Source: Mucilaginibacter phenanthrenivorans
GTDB taxonomy: Bacteria > Bacteroidota > Bacteroidia > Sphingobacteriales > Sphingobacteriaceae
Direction of reading: 5' to 3'
Length of the DNA: 64,000 nucleotides
Assembly (NCBI RefSeq): GCF_024721155.1
Contig: NZ_JAHVAP010000016.1
Coordinates: 1 to 64,000, forward strand
How positions within the stretch are numbered: position 1 is the stretch's first letter; each line of letters starts with the position of its first letter. A model generated the notes under the pieces. It did no database searches, was not told the origin of the DNA, and saw nothing but the letters and a program-made list of their open reading frames with translations. The translations under genes were made by a program, and so were the position numbers. Below are positions 24,968-33,976 of this stretch, in pieces.

Positions 24968-26239
24968 GTGATAAAGAACTTTTCCATAAAATACCTTTTA
25001 CCTTTCGCCTTTCTCCTTTTACCCATAATAACCAGGGCTGCCTCCATATTAATCCCCATGGATGAGGAGCAAAAAGATCACCTTAAATCGTATGGCATTG
25101 CTTTTTGGACTTTGAAAAACGGCGAGGAAATTGATTGGCTGCTTAATTACCGCGGTGGCAGCTTTATGCTGAAGTATGATAAAAAAGTGGAGGATGAATG
25201 TAAGATCCGCGGGGTAAGCTATGAAGTTTTGGCTGATGCAAAAGTGAACCAGATTCTGACCGAAGTGAGCGATCCGTCTGTAAACATGGATGTGGTTAAG
25301 CTGGAAAAGGCACCTAAAATGGCTGTTTATTCGCCAAAGAATAAGCTTCCCTGGGATGATGCCGTTACGCTGGTTTTGAAATATGCCGAAATCCCTTACG
25401 ATGTAATATATGATGAGGAAGTAATAAAGGGCGACCTACCCAAGTACGACTGGCTGCACCTGCACCACGAAGATTTTACCGGGCAATACAGCAAGTTTTA
25501 CGGTGCATTCAGGTACGAGCAATGGTATAACGACGATATCCGCATCCAGGAAGAAACGGCGCACAAACTGGGCTTTAAAAAAGTATCACAGATGAAGCTG
25601 GCGGTTGCCGAACACATCCGCGATTTTTGCGCCGGTGGTGGTTTCCTGTTCGCCATGTGTTCTGGTACAGATACTTTTGACATTGCGCTTTCAGCCGCCA
25701 ATACCGACATCTGCGAACAGATGTTTGACGGCGATGCAGCAGATCCCGGCGCGCAATCAAAATTGGACTTCAGCCAGACTTTTGCTTTTCAGAATTTTAC
25801 GCTGGATATGAACCCTATGTCGCACCAGTTCAGCAATATTGATGTTACTACCACACGGACAATAGAACGGTCAAGGGATTTTTTCACCTTATTTGATTTT
25901 TCAGCAAAATGGGATGTGGTGCCCAGCATGCTCACCCAAAACCACGACAAGGTGATAAAGGGTTTTATGGGACTTACCACCGCATTCAACAAAAATCTGC
26001 TTAAGCCCGGCGTAACCATCATGGGCGAAATGAAAAGCAATAACGAAGCCCGATATATTCACGGTGAATACGGCAAGGGCCAATGGACATTCTACGGTGG
26101 CCATGATCCCGAAGATTACCAGCACATGGTTGGTGACCCGCCAACCGATCTTAAACTGCATCCTAACTCGCCTGGCTACCGGCTAATATTGAATAACGTG
26201 TTATTTCCTGCTGCGAGGAAGAAAAAGCAGAAGACGTGA
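24968..26239 (+). CDS. Secreted protein with a class I glutamine-amidotransferase-like fold, often labelled asparagine synthetase B
   Basis: About 423 residues from a GTG at 24968, which starts a clean signal peptide (MIKNFSIKYLLPFAFLLL...TRA). No ATG exists in frame until the mature part, and the frame upstream (TTG at 24878) has no signal. I recall database entries of this type named asparagine synthetase B. However, the N-terminal Cys nucleophile and the SGGLDS ATP loop of AsnB are absent. A nucleophile-elbow-like GGGFLFAMCSGTDT (Cys about 231) and a late His in FYGGHDPEDYQH (about 379) suggest a GATase1/ThuA-like fold instead. The C terminus is basic (ARKKKQKT). It is exported, so cytoplasmic asparagine synthesis is very unlikely. 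Confidence 0.6.
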   Translation: MIKNFSIKYLLPFAFLLLPIITRAASILIPMDEEQKDHLKSYGIAFWTLKNGEEIDWLLNYRGGSFMLKYDKKVEDECKIRGVSYEVLADAKVNQILTEVSDPSVNMDVVKLEKAPKMAVYSPKNKLPWDDAVTLVLKYAEIPYDVIYDEEVIKGDLPKYDWLHLHHEDFTGQYSKFYGAFRYEQWYNDDIRIQEETAHKLGFKKVSQMKLAVAEHIRDFCAGGGFLFAMCSGTDTFDIALSAANTDICEQMFDGDAADPGAQSKLDFSQTFAFQNFTLDMNPMSHQFSNIDVTTTRTIERSRDFFTLFDFSAKWDVVPSMLTQNHDKVIKGFMGLTTAFNKNLLKPGVTIMGEMKSNNEARYIHGEYGKGQWTFYGGHDPEDYQHMVGDPPTDLKLHPNSPGYRLILNNVLFPAARKKKQKT

Positions 26240-26488
26240 GTTAGTTGATTGGAGATTAGTTGACTAATGACCAGTTAATAAGAGGTTAGAGGGAAACCTT
26301 CACCCGGTGCGCTCCGTATCAAATGCGATCTATTTTGTGTAACTTAAGCTTCATGCTCCGTCAGTTGAAAACTGACGCAATGCCTTACCACGAGCTGAAA
26401 GCTCGCGGGAGCAATGCTACTTTTTCTTTCGGACTTCCGGACTTTACTGACTTTCGGACTTTACAGACTTTCGGACTAAAACTAATCT
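26240..26488. repeat. Composite intergenic repeat block
   Basis: Three kinds of repeat fill the 249 bases between convergent genes. First come GATTGGAGATTAGTTGACTAA-type words (26245-26290). Then two mini-hairpins with GAA loops: CGTCAGTT/AACTGACG (26359-26377) and CGAGCT/AGCTCG (26391-26405), each followed by a GCAATGC string. Last come ACTTTCGG/ACTTCCGG words (26427-26477) running into ACTAATCTCTAG, which overlaps the porin stop codon. Confidence 0.6.
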
Positions 26489-28594
26489 CTAGTTATAGAA
26501 CGTCCATGACACCCCTATTTTCAAGGCCGCATCCTGTTGCGGATACCGGTTTACTGTGTAATAGCCTTTGCTGAACAGCCCCTGGTTGGCATAATCGTAC
26601 ATTATAAAAAGGTTGGTGCGCTGCAGTGTGGCTTTAAGAAACACGGTAGCCACCGGGTACGACGAAAACATTACGTTTGGTCCGTTATAGAACTGCCCCA
26701 AACCGGGTGCGTATGATGGCGCACTATACGTACTGTTGTAACGCACATCAACCCCGATGTTTGAATACAGCACGTTAAATAACAATGTTTTATAATACAG
26801 GCTGGCGTAGTTATAAACCTGCGGCGTGCGTAGTGTGCTTTGGTAATCGGTTTTCTGATAAACAATATAATCGTCAAAATGCCACCTTCGCCAGGCTATA
26901 CTTTTGCCAAAGCTGACCTTTATAAGGTTAATGGGCGATGAGAGCTGCGCCGGATGAGCATCTATACCATTATCCTGTGCAGTAAAATACAAATAGTCGT
27001 TTATTAAAAAGTATTCCACCTTTAGGTCCAGCTTTAACGGGCTGTTGATGTAATTAAAGGATACGCTGTTTGTTTTTTGATTGCTGAACTTGTTATGAAA
27101 AATAAAATGGTTCGACACCCAGCTTGTATAAGCCAGCGGCGCCGTGCTGCTTTGCGAATAGCCCTCCAAAATTATCTTCCCCGCTTTGTTATTACCAGCG
27201 AGTGTGAGCTTGGCATCATATAGAAAGTCTCCAAAGTCGCGCCCCTGTACAATTTGCTGCACATTTCCTTCCAGGGCAGCCCTATCGCTTAACTTATAGC
27301 TTAGCCGACCCTTTACCGTCAAATCCTGGAACGAGGTTGCCTGCTGTTTTATGGCTCGCACAACCTTGCTTCCATATTGGTCTAAAGTGGTATCGCTCAC
27401 AAACTGGCTATAACTGAAAATATCCTGCGTAAGCCCGACATCAAGCTTTAATTCATTTTTTATTGCCTTCTCCTTCTTACTTCGCAGGTAAAAACTATAG
27501 GAGAAATCATTCTGCAGGTGCTTGACCGAAAGTGAATCGCGCGACCGGTTTGAGCTGAAGTAATAATCGGGAAATACATTGTAATTGTCATCCCCGTTTT
27601 GCAGGTACTCGTATTTCAATGCATCGTATTTTATGGTGTAAGCTAAACGCTGCGTGGGCAATATGTTTGCCTTACCCTTTCCGGCAACCGTACTATCTAT
27701 ATGCCCGATATAATAAGTTTGCTTCAAATAAAACGATGCGCCCTTCCAATTTTCGTATGATGCAGGCAGCCTTACCGGCAGTGTGGATTTATCAATAGAG
27801 CCGGTAACAAAAATGGAGTCGTTCAAGATCGATCCCGTCACTGGCGCTTTTATGTTGTTATATATTAAATTGGTGAGCAGGTTATACCGCTTACCCTTTG
27901 ATTCGTACCAGGCAAAGCCTGCTGCATTAACATCACTTACATTTTGCGACAGAACGCTGTTGTTGCTATAATATCCCCGCGATCCGGTAAAATTCAGGTT
28001 AAAGCCAACATTTAGTTGCGGGTTAACATTTTGTGCGTGCGTTATCTTAAAGATCTGCTCCTTAACGCCTGTGTACCCTACCAGGTAGAGCTGCGTAAAC
28101 GGCACCCGGGCCCGGTAATAATTTATATTTTCGGGCCGCAGCATATAGGGATCCAGTTCGTGCAGGCCAGTTTCAAAGCCAATGGTGTGTGATGGCTCAA
28201 AGAGCAGGCTGCGGGCAGGTAAGCCGGTATTACCCAAGCTTATTTTAGGGCTGCGCGGTTGCAATAAAGGGCTATAGTTTTCATAGTTATAAAGCCCGGT
28301 ATCCAGCGGAAACAATACGGTGCTATCCCGTAAAAAGCGTTCACTGGTAACCCTAATTAGTTTTGAGTTAAAAACAACGCTATCTTTTCTTCTTTCCTGG
28401 TTTTTGCGCAATGTATCCATTTGCTGGTCATCGGTGAGCTTTTTACCGCCGTTCCTGGTACTGGTATCCCGCAGATTAACACGTCGCTGCGGATCACCAG
28501 GGTTTGTGTTCGGATTTACCGGAATTTGCGCAAAAGCTGCCTGTGTAAAAACACATGCCAAAAGCAAAAGGAGGTATTTTATTTTCTGAGGCAT
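26489..28594 (-). CDS. Putative porin (Porin_10-type outer-membrane beta-barrel)
   Basis: Outer-membrane protein of 701 residues. Signal peptide MPQKIKYLLLLLACVFTQAAFA. A low-complexity polar linker (about 25-90, Asn/Arg/Asp-rich) leads to a long barrel of alternating aromatic strands ending KIGVSWTFYN, with a terminal aromatic region suitable for BAM recognition. It matches the Bacteroidota putative porin family as I know it (FETGLHELDPYMLRPENINYY, then FTQLYLVGYTGVKEQIF). No plug or carboxypeptidase-like domain is present, so it is not TonB-dependent. Its ATG overlaps the PNP stop by one base (TAATG), giving translational coupling in the lpxK-PNP-porin operon. Confidence 0.82.
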   Translation of the reverse strand: MPQKIKYLLLLLACVFTQAAFAQIPVNPNTNPGDPQRRVNLRDTSTRNGGKKLTDDQQMDTLRKNQERRKDSVVFNSKLIRVTSERFLRDSTVLFPLDTGLYNYENYSPLLQPRSPKISLGNTGLPARSLLFEPSHTIGFETGLHELDPYMLRPENINYYRARVPFTQLYLVGYTGVKEQIFKITHAQNVNPQLNVGFNLNFTGSRGYYSNNSVLSQNVSDVNAAGFAWYESKGKRYNLLTNLIYNNIKAPVTGSILNDSIFVTGSIDKSTLPVRLPASYENWKGASFYLKQTYYIGHIDSTVAGKGKANILPTQRLAYTIKYDALKYEYLQNGDDNYNVFPDYYFSSNRSRDSLSVKHLQNDFSYSFYLRSKKEKAIKNELKLDVGLTQDIFSYSQFVSDTTLDQYGSKVVRAIKQQATSFQDLTVKGRLSYKLSDRAALEGNVQQIVQGRDFGDFLYDAKLTLAGNNKAGKIILEGYSQSSTAPLAYTSWVSNHFIFHNKFSNQKTNSVSFNYINSPLKLDLKVEYFLINDYLYFTAQDNGIDAHPAQLSSPINLIKVSFGKSIAWRRWHFDDYIVYQKTDYQSTLRTPQVYNYASLYYKTLLFNVLYSNIGVDVRYNSTYSAPSYAPGLGQFYNGPNVMFSSYPVATVFLKATLQRTNLFIMYDYANQGLFSKGYYTVNRYPQQDAALKIGVSWTFYN

Positions 28595-29406
28595 TAACCA
28601 GCTATCAATTCTTTAAGTATCAACGTCATTTTTGGTTCCGCATCGTGAGCCACGGCCAGTATTTCTTCCAGCGACACCGGCTTTAGTTCGTCCGGAAACC
28701 CTTCGTCGGTTACTACCGATATGGCAAAAACGGTTAAACCCGCATGGCGCGCCACAATTACTTCAGGCACGGTGCTCATCCCAACAATGTCCCCACCTAT
28801 TATCCGCAAGTACCGGTATTCGGCTTTTGTTTCCAGGTTAGGGCCCGTAACTCCAACGTAAACTCCCTTGTGGCAGGTAATATTGTTTGCCTTTGCAATA
28901 TTTAACGCTTTAGCTGTAAGTTCCCGGTTATACGGCTCGCTCATATCCGGAAAACGCGGCCCAAGGTCCTCATCGTTACGCCCAGTAAGCGGATTTTGCG
29001 GCTGCAGGTTAATGTGGTCGTTAATTACTACCAGGTCGCCTTTTTTTATATCCGGGTTTAATGAGCCGCTGGCGTTTGAAACAAACAGCGTTTTTATACC
29101 CAACATCTTAAGCACCCGCACCGGAAAGGTGATCTGCTGCATGTTATAGCCCTCATAATAGTGCAAACGCCCTTGCATGGCAACAACGTTAACCCCATTT
29201 AGCTTACCGAAGATCAACTTACCCGAATGAAACTCCAAAGTTGAAATAGGAAAATCAGGGATATTTGAATACATCAGTTGTTTTTCAACCTCAATTTCAT
29301 TCACGAGGGCACCAAGACCTGTGCCTAATATGATGCCTACTTCGGGCTGAAAGTCGCCGATGCGGCCTTTAATGTATGATGTGGTTCTCTGAATGCTCTC
29401 TAACAT
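28594..29406 (-). CDS. Purine-nucleoside phosphorylase (trimeric type)
   Basis: Phosphorolysis of inosine/guanosine nucleosides for purine salvage. It has 270 residues, the usual length for the trimeric (PunA/eukaryotic-like) class rather than hexameric DeoD. Visible motifs: the phosphate-binding GIILGTGLGALVNE, then RLHYYEGYNMQQITFPVR, FVSNASGSLNP, GVYVGVTGPNLETKAEYR, the GMSTVPEVIVARHAGL signature and SVVTDEG. Its start (MLESIQRTTSY) overlaps the end of lpxK by 38 bases and its stop overlaps the porin start, so the three genes form one tightly packed operon. Confidence 0.93.
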   Translation of the reverse strand: MLESIQRTTSYIKGRIGDFQPEVGIILGTGLGALVNEIEVEKQLMYSNIPDFPISTLEFHSGKLIFGKLNGVNVVAMQGRLHYYEGYNMQQITFPVRVLKMLGIKTLFVSNASGSLNPDIKKGDLVVINDHINLQPQNPLTGRNDEDLGPRFPDMSEPYNRELTAKALNIAKANNITCHKGVYVGVTGPNLETKAEYRYLRIIGGDIVGMSTVPEVIVARHAGLTVFAISVVTDEGFPDELKPVSLEEILAVAHDAEPKMTLILKELIAG

Positions 29407-30526
29407 AATCTAAAATAATTTTATCAAACTGCGGGCCGTTGCCGTTCAAAAATTCAACCCTTATCGGCATCATAAAAACAGGTAACGTATCGCCGTTTGA
29501 CAGCCCGGCATTCAGCCAGGATTCATCTAAACGCTGCGCATCCTTTTCTGTTGTAACAATTATTTTTTTTTGTGACGGATGGGCTGCGAATTCAGCGGCA
29601 AGTTTACTGATATTTTTTAAGGTAAACAGGTGATGGTCGGGATAATTGTGATGAATGATGTGCGATGTACTCCCCTGCAAATGCTGCAACAGCGGCTTCG
29701 GATTAGCAATCCCGGTTAACAGGAACACCGTGGTATCCCCATCTATCGGCACAGCCACCGGGTTACCCTGCAAATCACTTAATTGCTGGTAGGCTATCGA
29801 AGTAAAAAATAACGACTGATAAGGCAGCGGTTCAATTTTGTAAGCGAGGGCATTAAGTTCATCATTGGTAAGCGTTGGCGGGCATTTGGATATGATGATC
29901 ACCTGCGCACGCCACCTGCCGCTCATAGGCTCGCGCATATTTCCGGCCGGCAATAAAAAATGGGGCTGATTGATGCGGGTATAATCGAACAATAAAATAC
30001 TGAAGCCTGGTTGAACAGCGCGGTGCTGGTAGGCATCGTCCATTAATATTAAATCATGATTGGGCAATAACTTGTTTAATCCGTAAACCCTGTCTTCACA
30101 AACAGCAACGGTAATATCCGGGAATTTTTGTTTGAACTGTGCGGGCTCGTCACCTATTTTTGAGGAAAGTCTTAAGACCTGAGTATTGAGTCCCGAGTCT
30201 ATAGTAACGGGACTTTCTTGATTCTTGACTCCTGACTCTTGACTCAAGACTTCCGACTCAAGACTCAAGACTAAATATCCCTTCGTCTTCCTCCCATATC
30301 CCCTGCTTAACGTTGCCAGCTTATAGTCTGATTTTAGTAAACGGATAAGATACTCCGTCATCGGGCTTTTGCCTGCACCGCCTACTTCAAGGTTGCCAAC
30401 AGATATAATTGGTTTGGTGAACCGGTAGCTTTTAAACAGCCCGGCATCATAAAACCAGTTACGCATAATAACCACCAGGCCATAAATTAACGAAAAAGGT
30501 AGTAAAAGCCAGCGCAGGTATTTCAT
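29369..30526 (-). CDS. lpxK: Tetraacyldisaccharide 4'-kinase
   Basis: Phosphorylates the 4'-position of the lipid A disaccharide precursor, an inner-membrane step of lipid A synthesis. It has 385 residues, about 25-35 longer than I expect. An N-terminal membrane helix is followed by the P-loop VGNLEVGGAGKSP (43-55), then LSRGYGRKTKGY, IGDEPAQFKQKF and DDAYQHR. The excess lies at residues about 87-121, between GYLVL and SSKIGDEP, encoded by TTGACTC-word repeat DNA in frame. Family alignments as I know them join these two motifs with about 10 residues, so the insert probably forms a surface loop. First gene of the lpxK-PNP-porin operon. Confidence 0.93.
   Translation of the reverse strand: MKYLRWLLLPFSLIYGLVVIMRNWFYDAGLFKSYRFTKPIISVGNLEVGGAGKSPMTEYLIRLLKSDYKLATLSRGYGRKTKGYLVLSLESEVLSQESGVKNQESPVTIDSGLNTQVLRLSSKIGDEPAQFKQKFPDITVAVCEDRVYGLNKLLPNHDLILMDDAYQHRAVQPGFSILLFDYTRINQPHFLLPAGNMREPMSGRWRAQVIIISKCPPTLTNDELNALAYKIEPLPYQSLFFTSIAYQQLSDLQGNPVAVPIDGDTTVFLLTGIANPKPLLQHLQGSTSHIIHHNYPDHHLFTLKNISKLAAEFAAHPSQKKIIVTTEKDAQRLDESWLNAGLSNGDTLPVFMMPIRVEFLNGNGPQFDKIILDYVREHSENHIIH
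30165..30272. repeat. TTGACTC word-repeat insert inside lpxK
   Basis: About 108 bases of repeated words (TTGACTC, AAGACT, ACTCAAGACT), with opposite orientations at the two ends (GTCTTAAGAC and GAGTC on one side, GACTCAAGAC on the other), so it could fold into a hairpin. The TGACTCTTGACTC word also occurs between genes at 17941. Its length keeps the lpxK frame open. Confidence 0.65.
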
Positions 30527-30640
30527 AGTCTGCTACAAAGATAACCGGGATTTTTCACTTTTTGTCTGTTTTTAACGGCGTTCAAGAGGAGTTTGTCGTT
30601 AATGGATTTTAACGATTAGAGGGGATGAGAAAAAACTTAG

Positions 30641-31009
30641 TTATATTAGTTTTAACCCGGGAATAAATCTAAAATCTTTTTTGTTAAGTGTATAAAGCGG
30701 CAAATGGTGGTAAAGTGCAGTTGCGGCAATAAGTGTATCGGCAATTGCTGGTCGATGGCTTAATGTATACGTTTTAAAAAGGTCGATAAAAATATCTGAA
30801 ATATCTGAGTTGATCGAAATTATAGTGTACTTATCAAGGTGATTATTTATTCTTTGAAAGTCAGCTTTGTCTCTCGCTCCAGCCATGAATTCAGCGGCCG
30901 TGACACTGCTTATATAAAAGGTATCAGATTTAATTTGTTGGATTTCATTCTGGACTACGGAATTTCCCCTGTAAATCTCGATCAGAATATTGGTATCGAA
31001 TATTACCAT
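30641..31009 (-). CDS. PIN-domain ribonuclease toxin (VapC-like)
   Basis: A 122-residue PIN-domain RNase. The acidic metal-binding residues are in place: D5 (FDTNILIE), E40 (AAEF), D91 (IADTLIA) and D112 (KKDF), so it should be active. It would cut tRNA or other RNA and stop growth when free of antitoxin. Its start overlaps the end of the upstream gene by 7 bases, as in a toxin-antitoxin operon. The closing NKKDFRFIPGLKLI is typical of the family. Confidence 0.88.
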   Translation of the reverse strand: MVIFDTNILIEIYRGNSVVQNEIQQIKSDTFYISSVTAAEFMAGARDKADFQRINNHLDKYTIISINSDISDIFIDLFKTYTLSHRPAIADTLIAATALYHHLPLYTLNKKDFRFIPGLKLI

Positions 31010-31266
31010 TTAGAAGGCCACGCTTTTGATCTTATTTCTTCAATTGAAGGAAAATCCGAATTAGCACCAAAGTCTTCAAATAACTCCTTTACAGATATCT
31101 TCTTACCTGCCGGAGGAGACGGATATGATGAATCGTCAGCGCTTGCCAGTTCTACGACAATAACCTCGACCTTTTTTCCAAAAAAACGCTCAGGCATTTC
31201 AATGCTGTGATTCTTTTTATCAGGAATAAAAGTTTGCTTGTACACCATAGCATCCATTTTTGACAT
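31003..31266 (-). CDS. Antitoxin partner of the PIN toxin
   Basis: About 87 residues from the ATG at 31266 (an in-frame TTG lies at 31272). The N-terminal half is a short beta-rich domain (YKQTFIPDKKNHSIEMPERFFGKKVEVIVVEL) of the kind that dimerises to bind operator DNA in AbrB/DUF2281-like antitoxins. The C-terminal tail (ISVKELFEDFGANSDFPSIEEIRSKAWPSKW) is the likely toxin-wrapping segment. Role assigned from overlap with the PIN gene rather than from a strong family match. Confidence 0.75.
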   Translation of the reverse strand: MSKMDAMVYKQTFIPDKKNHSIEMPERFFGKKVEVIVVELASADDSSYPSPPAGKKISVKELFEDFGANSDFPSIEEIRSKAWPSKW

Positions 31267-31339
31267 ACACAAATATACAAATTTCGAAATGCTTTTAAAA
31301 CTTACTGAGTTTCTCCAATAAAACCTTTCGCCTTTAACC

Positions 31340-32110
31340 TCATTTCAAGACCTCTCCCACCGGCAGCAACTTCTCGTCCACCTTCCCATCTATAACAGAA
31401 ACAAAATAAGTATTGCTCTTTTCGTCGCAGGCAACGGATTTGATATACTTTTCGTTTTCAAAAACTATCCCTGCGAGGTCGTCAATGGCGTAGCCGGGGT
31501 TTAGCTTACCTTTTAAGATGTTTTCGAAGTAAAGCGGTTTGCGCAAGGGTTCGCTGTGATAGTGCGGGCAATGGCTGGTTTGGATAAATCCCAGTCCCTG
31601 TACAACAGAAAGATCCTTAGGCCTTGAATCGGTGGTACCGCCCTGGAACCAGCATAGCGAGCCCGCGCTTCCGCCGGCCAGTACAATGCCCTTATTATAG
31701 GCTTTTCTTAAAACTGTGTCTATCCCCTGCGCCTTCCAGATCGCCATCATGTTGAGGGTATTGCCGCCGCCAACTACAATGGCATCCATGCTCAACAGGT
31801 TATCGTCAAATGTCTTTTTCTCGGTGTAAGATGCAACGTACGAGCGCTGCACATAAGGCCGCATTGGCAGGTCCTCGCAAGCCTGGTACCAGGCGAGGAT
31901 ATAATTGGCATTATCCCCGGTGGCTGTGGACAGGAAACAGATCTTAGGATTTTGCTTTTTTGTGAGGCTGATTACATACTGCATAAACAGCTTGTTGTAG
32001 TTTCCGCCATAAGCAAAAATGGTGCGGGTTGCAATTGCTTTTGTGGGCTGCTGCGCCATCGCCGATAAACAGCAAGCAAATAACAGTGTAATAAAGTAGA
32101 TCTTTTTCAA
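31340..32110 (-). CDS. Secreted peptidase S51-family protein (cyanophycinase/peptidase E-like)
   Basis: A 256-residue serine hydrolase of the class I glutamine-amidotransferase-like S51 group. Signal peptide MKKIYFITLLFACCLSAMA exports it, unlike cytoplasmic peptidase E. The nucleophile is S148 in LAGGSAGSLCWF. The upstream VVGGGNTLNMMAIW and the HCPHYHSEPLRKP stretch also fit the family. The likely substrate is Asp-containing dipeptides or beta-aspartyl bonds; substrate not proven. Monocistronic. Confidence 0.82.
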   Translation of the reverse strand: MKKIYFITLLFACCLSAMAQQPTKAIATRTIFAYGGNYNKLFMQYVISLTKKQNPKICFLSTATGDNANYILAWYQACEDLPMRPYVQRSYVASYTEKKTFDDNLLSMDAIVVGGGNTLNMMAIWKAQGIDTVLRKAYNKGIVLAGGSAGSLCWFQGGTTDSRPKDLSVVQGLGFIQTSHCPHYHSEPLRKPLYFENILKGKLNPGYAIDDLAGIVFENEKYIKSVACDEKSNTYFVSVIDGKVDEKLLPVGEVLK

Positions 32111-32199
32111 ATTAAAAACGATTAATGGTTTATATGCCTAAAACACCCGTTTTACAATAATAAGAAATAATTTCCACCCAAATATTTACCTATCCACCA

Positions 32200-32236
32200 A
32201 AACTAATCTCTAACCTCTGGTCTCTAATCACTAAAT
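32200..32236. repeat. CTAATCTCTAATCACTAA word repeat
   Basis: AACTAATCTCTAACCTCTGG then TCTCTAATCACTAA in the gap upstream of the 32371 lipoprotein. Reverse-complement words occur at 48100-48131, and a near copy lies inside leuS at 12339. Confidence 0.55.
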
Positions 32237-32370
32237 TATTTCTTAAATAATTTGTAACATTGATCCACATCTATATATCTAAATCACGTAAATAAAAAAC
32301 AAACAACCAGCCGGGCCACGGTAAATAAAAAGCTGCGATAGCCGGCAAAAAAATAAATCACCAAAACATC

Positions 32371-33123
32371 ATGAAAAGAATCTTTATAGCGCTAACCTCG
32401 TTAGTATTACTTGCTTCTGCATGCAACCAAAACCGGCCGCAGCAAAACAATGTAACTATTGAAAATAACACTACTGCAGGCTTTGATGTAAACAAGCTTG
32501 CCCAGTTTGTTAAAACCAGCACAGATCCGCAAACACTTGAAAAAGCAATTAACGATCCCGCTAATCATATCAACAACCTTGATTTGGATAAGGACGGGAA
32601 CATCGATTACCTGAAGGTTGTGGAAGGCGATAACAACAAACTGCAGGTAAAAGACGACATCAGCGATTCCGAATCGGTTACCGTTGCCAGCATTAATGTA
32701 AGCCCCGATAATAGCAACAATACCGCTGATCTGAGCATCCAGGGCAACCCTAATTATGTGGGCTATAACAATTATTACCACTCATCATTTTCGTTTACCG
32801 ACGTTTTATTGATGAGCTATCTATTGCGCCCACATAGTTATTATGTGCCAATGTACCATTATGGTTATTATCCGCCGTCATATACACGCACCCGTACGTA
32901 CAGCACGTTCAGGCCAACTTCATCTTCTTCAATGTCATCAAGAATGAGCAATAGGAGAAGCCTTAGCAGTCCAACAAGTTCTCAACGGTCGTTTGGCACC
33001 CGCAGTTCGGGCAGTACTGTACGTAGCGGTGGCTTTGGCAGGAGCAGCAGCTCTGGCAGAAGCAGCAGTTCCGGCAGAAGCAGCTTCGGAAGAAGTCGTG
33101 GCGGATTTGGAAGAAGACATTAA
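32371..33123 (+). CDS. Lipoprotein with an EF-hand-like loop and an Arg/Ser/Gly-rich tail
   Basis: A 250-residue lipoprotein: signal MKRIFIALTSLVLLASAC with the lipidated Cys at 18. An EF-hand-like calcium loop is visible at about residues 71-83 (LDLDKDGNIDYLKV). A Tyr/His-rich hydrophobic middle (YNNYYHSSFSFTDVLLMSYL, then YYVPMYHYGYYPPSY) follows. The C-terminal third is low complexity, with SSSSGR repeats and GGFGRRH at the end. A membrane- or surface-bound Ca2+-binding protein is possible. Family not recognised. The next gene, pspA, starts 131 bases later, so it may be a separate transcript. Confidence 0.65.
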   Translation: MKRIFIALTSLVLLASACNQNRPQQNNVTIENNTTAGFDVNKLAQFVKTSTDPQTLEKAINDPANHINNLDLDKDGNIDYLKVVEGDNNKLQVKDDISDSESVTVASINVSPDNSNNTADLSIQGNPNYVGYNNYYHSSFSFTDVLLMSYLLRPHSYYVPMYHYGYYPPSYTRTRTYSTFRPTSSSSMSSRMSNRRSLSSPTSSQRSFGTRSSGSTVRSGGFGRSSSSGRSSSSGRSSFGRSRGGFGRRH

Positions 33124-33254
33124 AAAAATACGAATTGTCGTGAATTATTTCGACTTTCACGAATTAATAAAGACGGTTTCTATAACGAAACATCATAATT
33201 ACAAATGCGTTATCTATTTAAACAAACAACATATAAAATCTAAAATTTAAGAAA

Positions 33255-33956
33255 ATGAGCATATTCGACAGGTTATTCCGCATAGGCGCAGCAGAAGCAA
33301 ACGCCGCAGTTGACAAGTTAGAAGATCCGTCAAAAATGGCTGATCAGATCCTGCGTGAGTTAAGAGCAAATTATCAGCAGGCTATCCAGGGCGAAGCCGA
33401 AATAAAGGCTTTAGCCTTACAACACCGCGCAAGCGAATTACAGTACCGCAACACAGCAGATGACTGGGAGAAAAAAACAAATGAGCTTTTAGACAGGATA
33501 GAAACCAAGCAACTTGATGAAGCCAAAGGTACCGAGCTTGCTAACAAAGCCGCAGAAGCACATGTAGCAGCTACAAACGAAGCCGACCAGTTTGCGAAAA
33601 TGGCCGAAAAGGAAGAAAGCGCCGTTGCAGTAATGGATCTTAAAATAAAACAAATTAAGGACCAGATTGCCGAAACCGAAAGCCGCGCACAGTTGATCAG
33701 CTCACGCGCTAAAACTGCCGAGGTTTCTGAAAAGATCAACAAGACCCTTTCAAACGTTGATACCGATGGTCTGATGGCCACCCTTAACCGCATGGACCAA
33801 AAGGCTTCGGCACAGGAATTCCGTGCTGCAGCTTATGCCCAGCTGGAGGATTCAACAATGTCAACCGAGCAAGAGATCAACAAGGCTCTGGGCGTTGGCT
33901 CAGCATCAAATGCACTGGAAGCTATTAAAGCTAAAAGGACCAAGTTGTTGAATTAA
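33255..33956 (+). CDS. PspA/IM30 (Vipp1) family protein
   Basis: A 233-residue coiled-coil protein of the ESCRT-III-like PspA/IM30 family, which binds stressed inner membrane. It starts MSIFDRLFRIGAAEANAAVDKLEDPSKMADQILREL, the amphipathic N-terminal helix plus the family opening. Long heptad-rich helices run from about 30 to 185, with low-complexity Ala/Glu/Lys content. The C terminus (EQEINKALGVGSASNALEAI) is short. No pspB/C or PspF regulator is nearby; the gene at 34089 may be the partner. ATG fits the family. Confidence 0.88.
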   Translation: MSIFDRLFRIGAAEANAAVDKLEDPSKMADQILRELRANYQQAIQGEAEIKALALQHRASELQYRNTADDWEKKTNELLDRIETKQLDEAKGTELANKAAEAHVAATNEADQFAKMAEKEESAVAVMDLKIKQIKDQIAETESRAQLISSRAKTAEVSEKINKTLSNVDTDGLMATLNRMDQKASAQEFRAAAYAQLEDSTMSTEQEINKALGVGSASNALEAIKAKRTKLLN

Positions 33957-33976
33957 TCTTCTCAAATATATCACAC

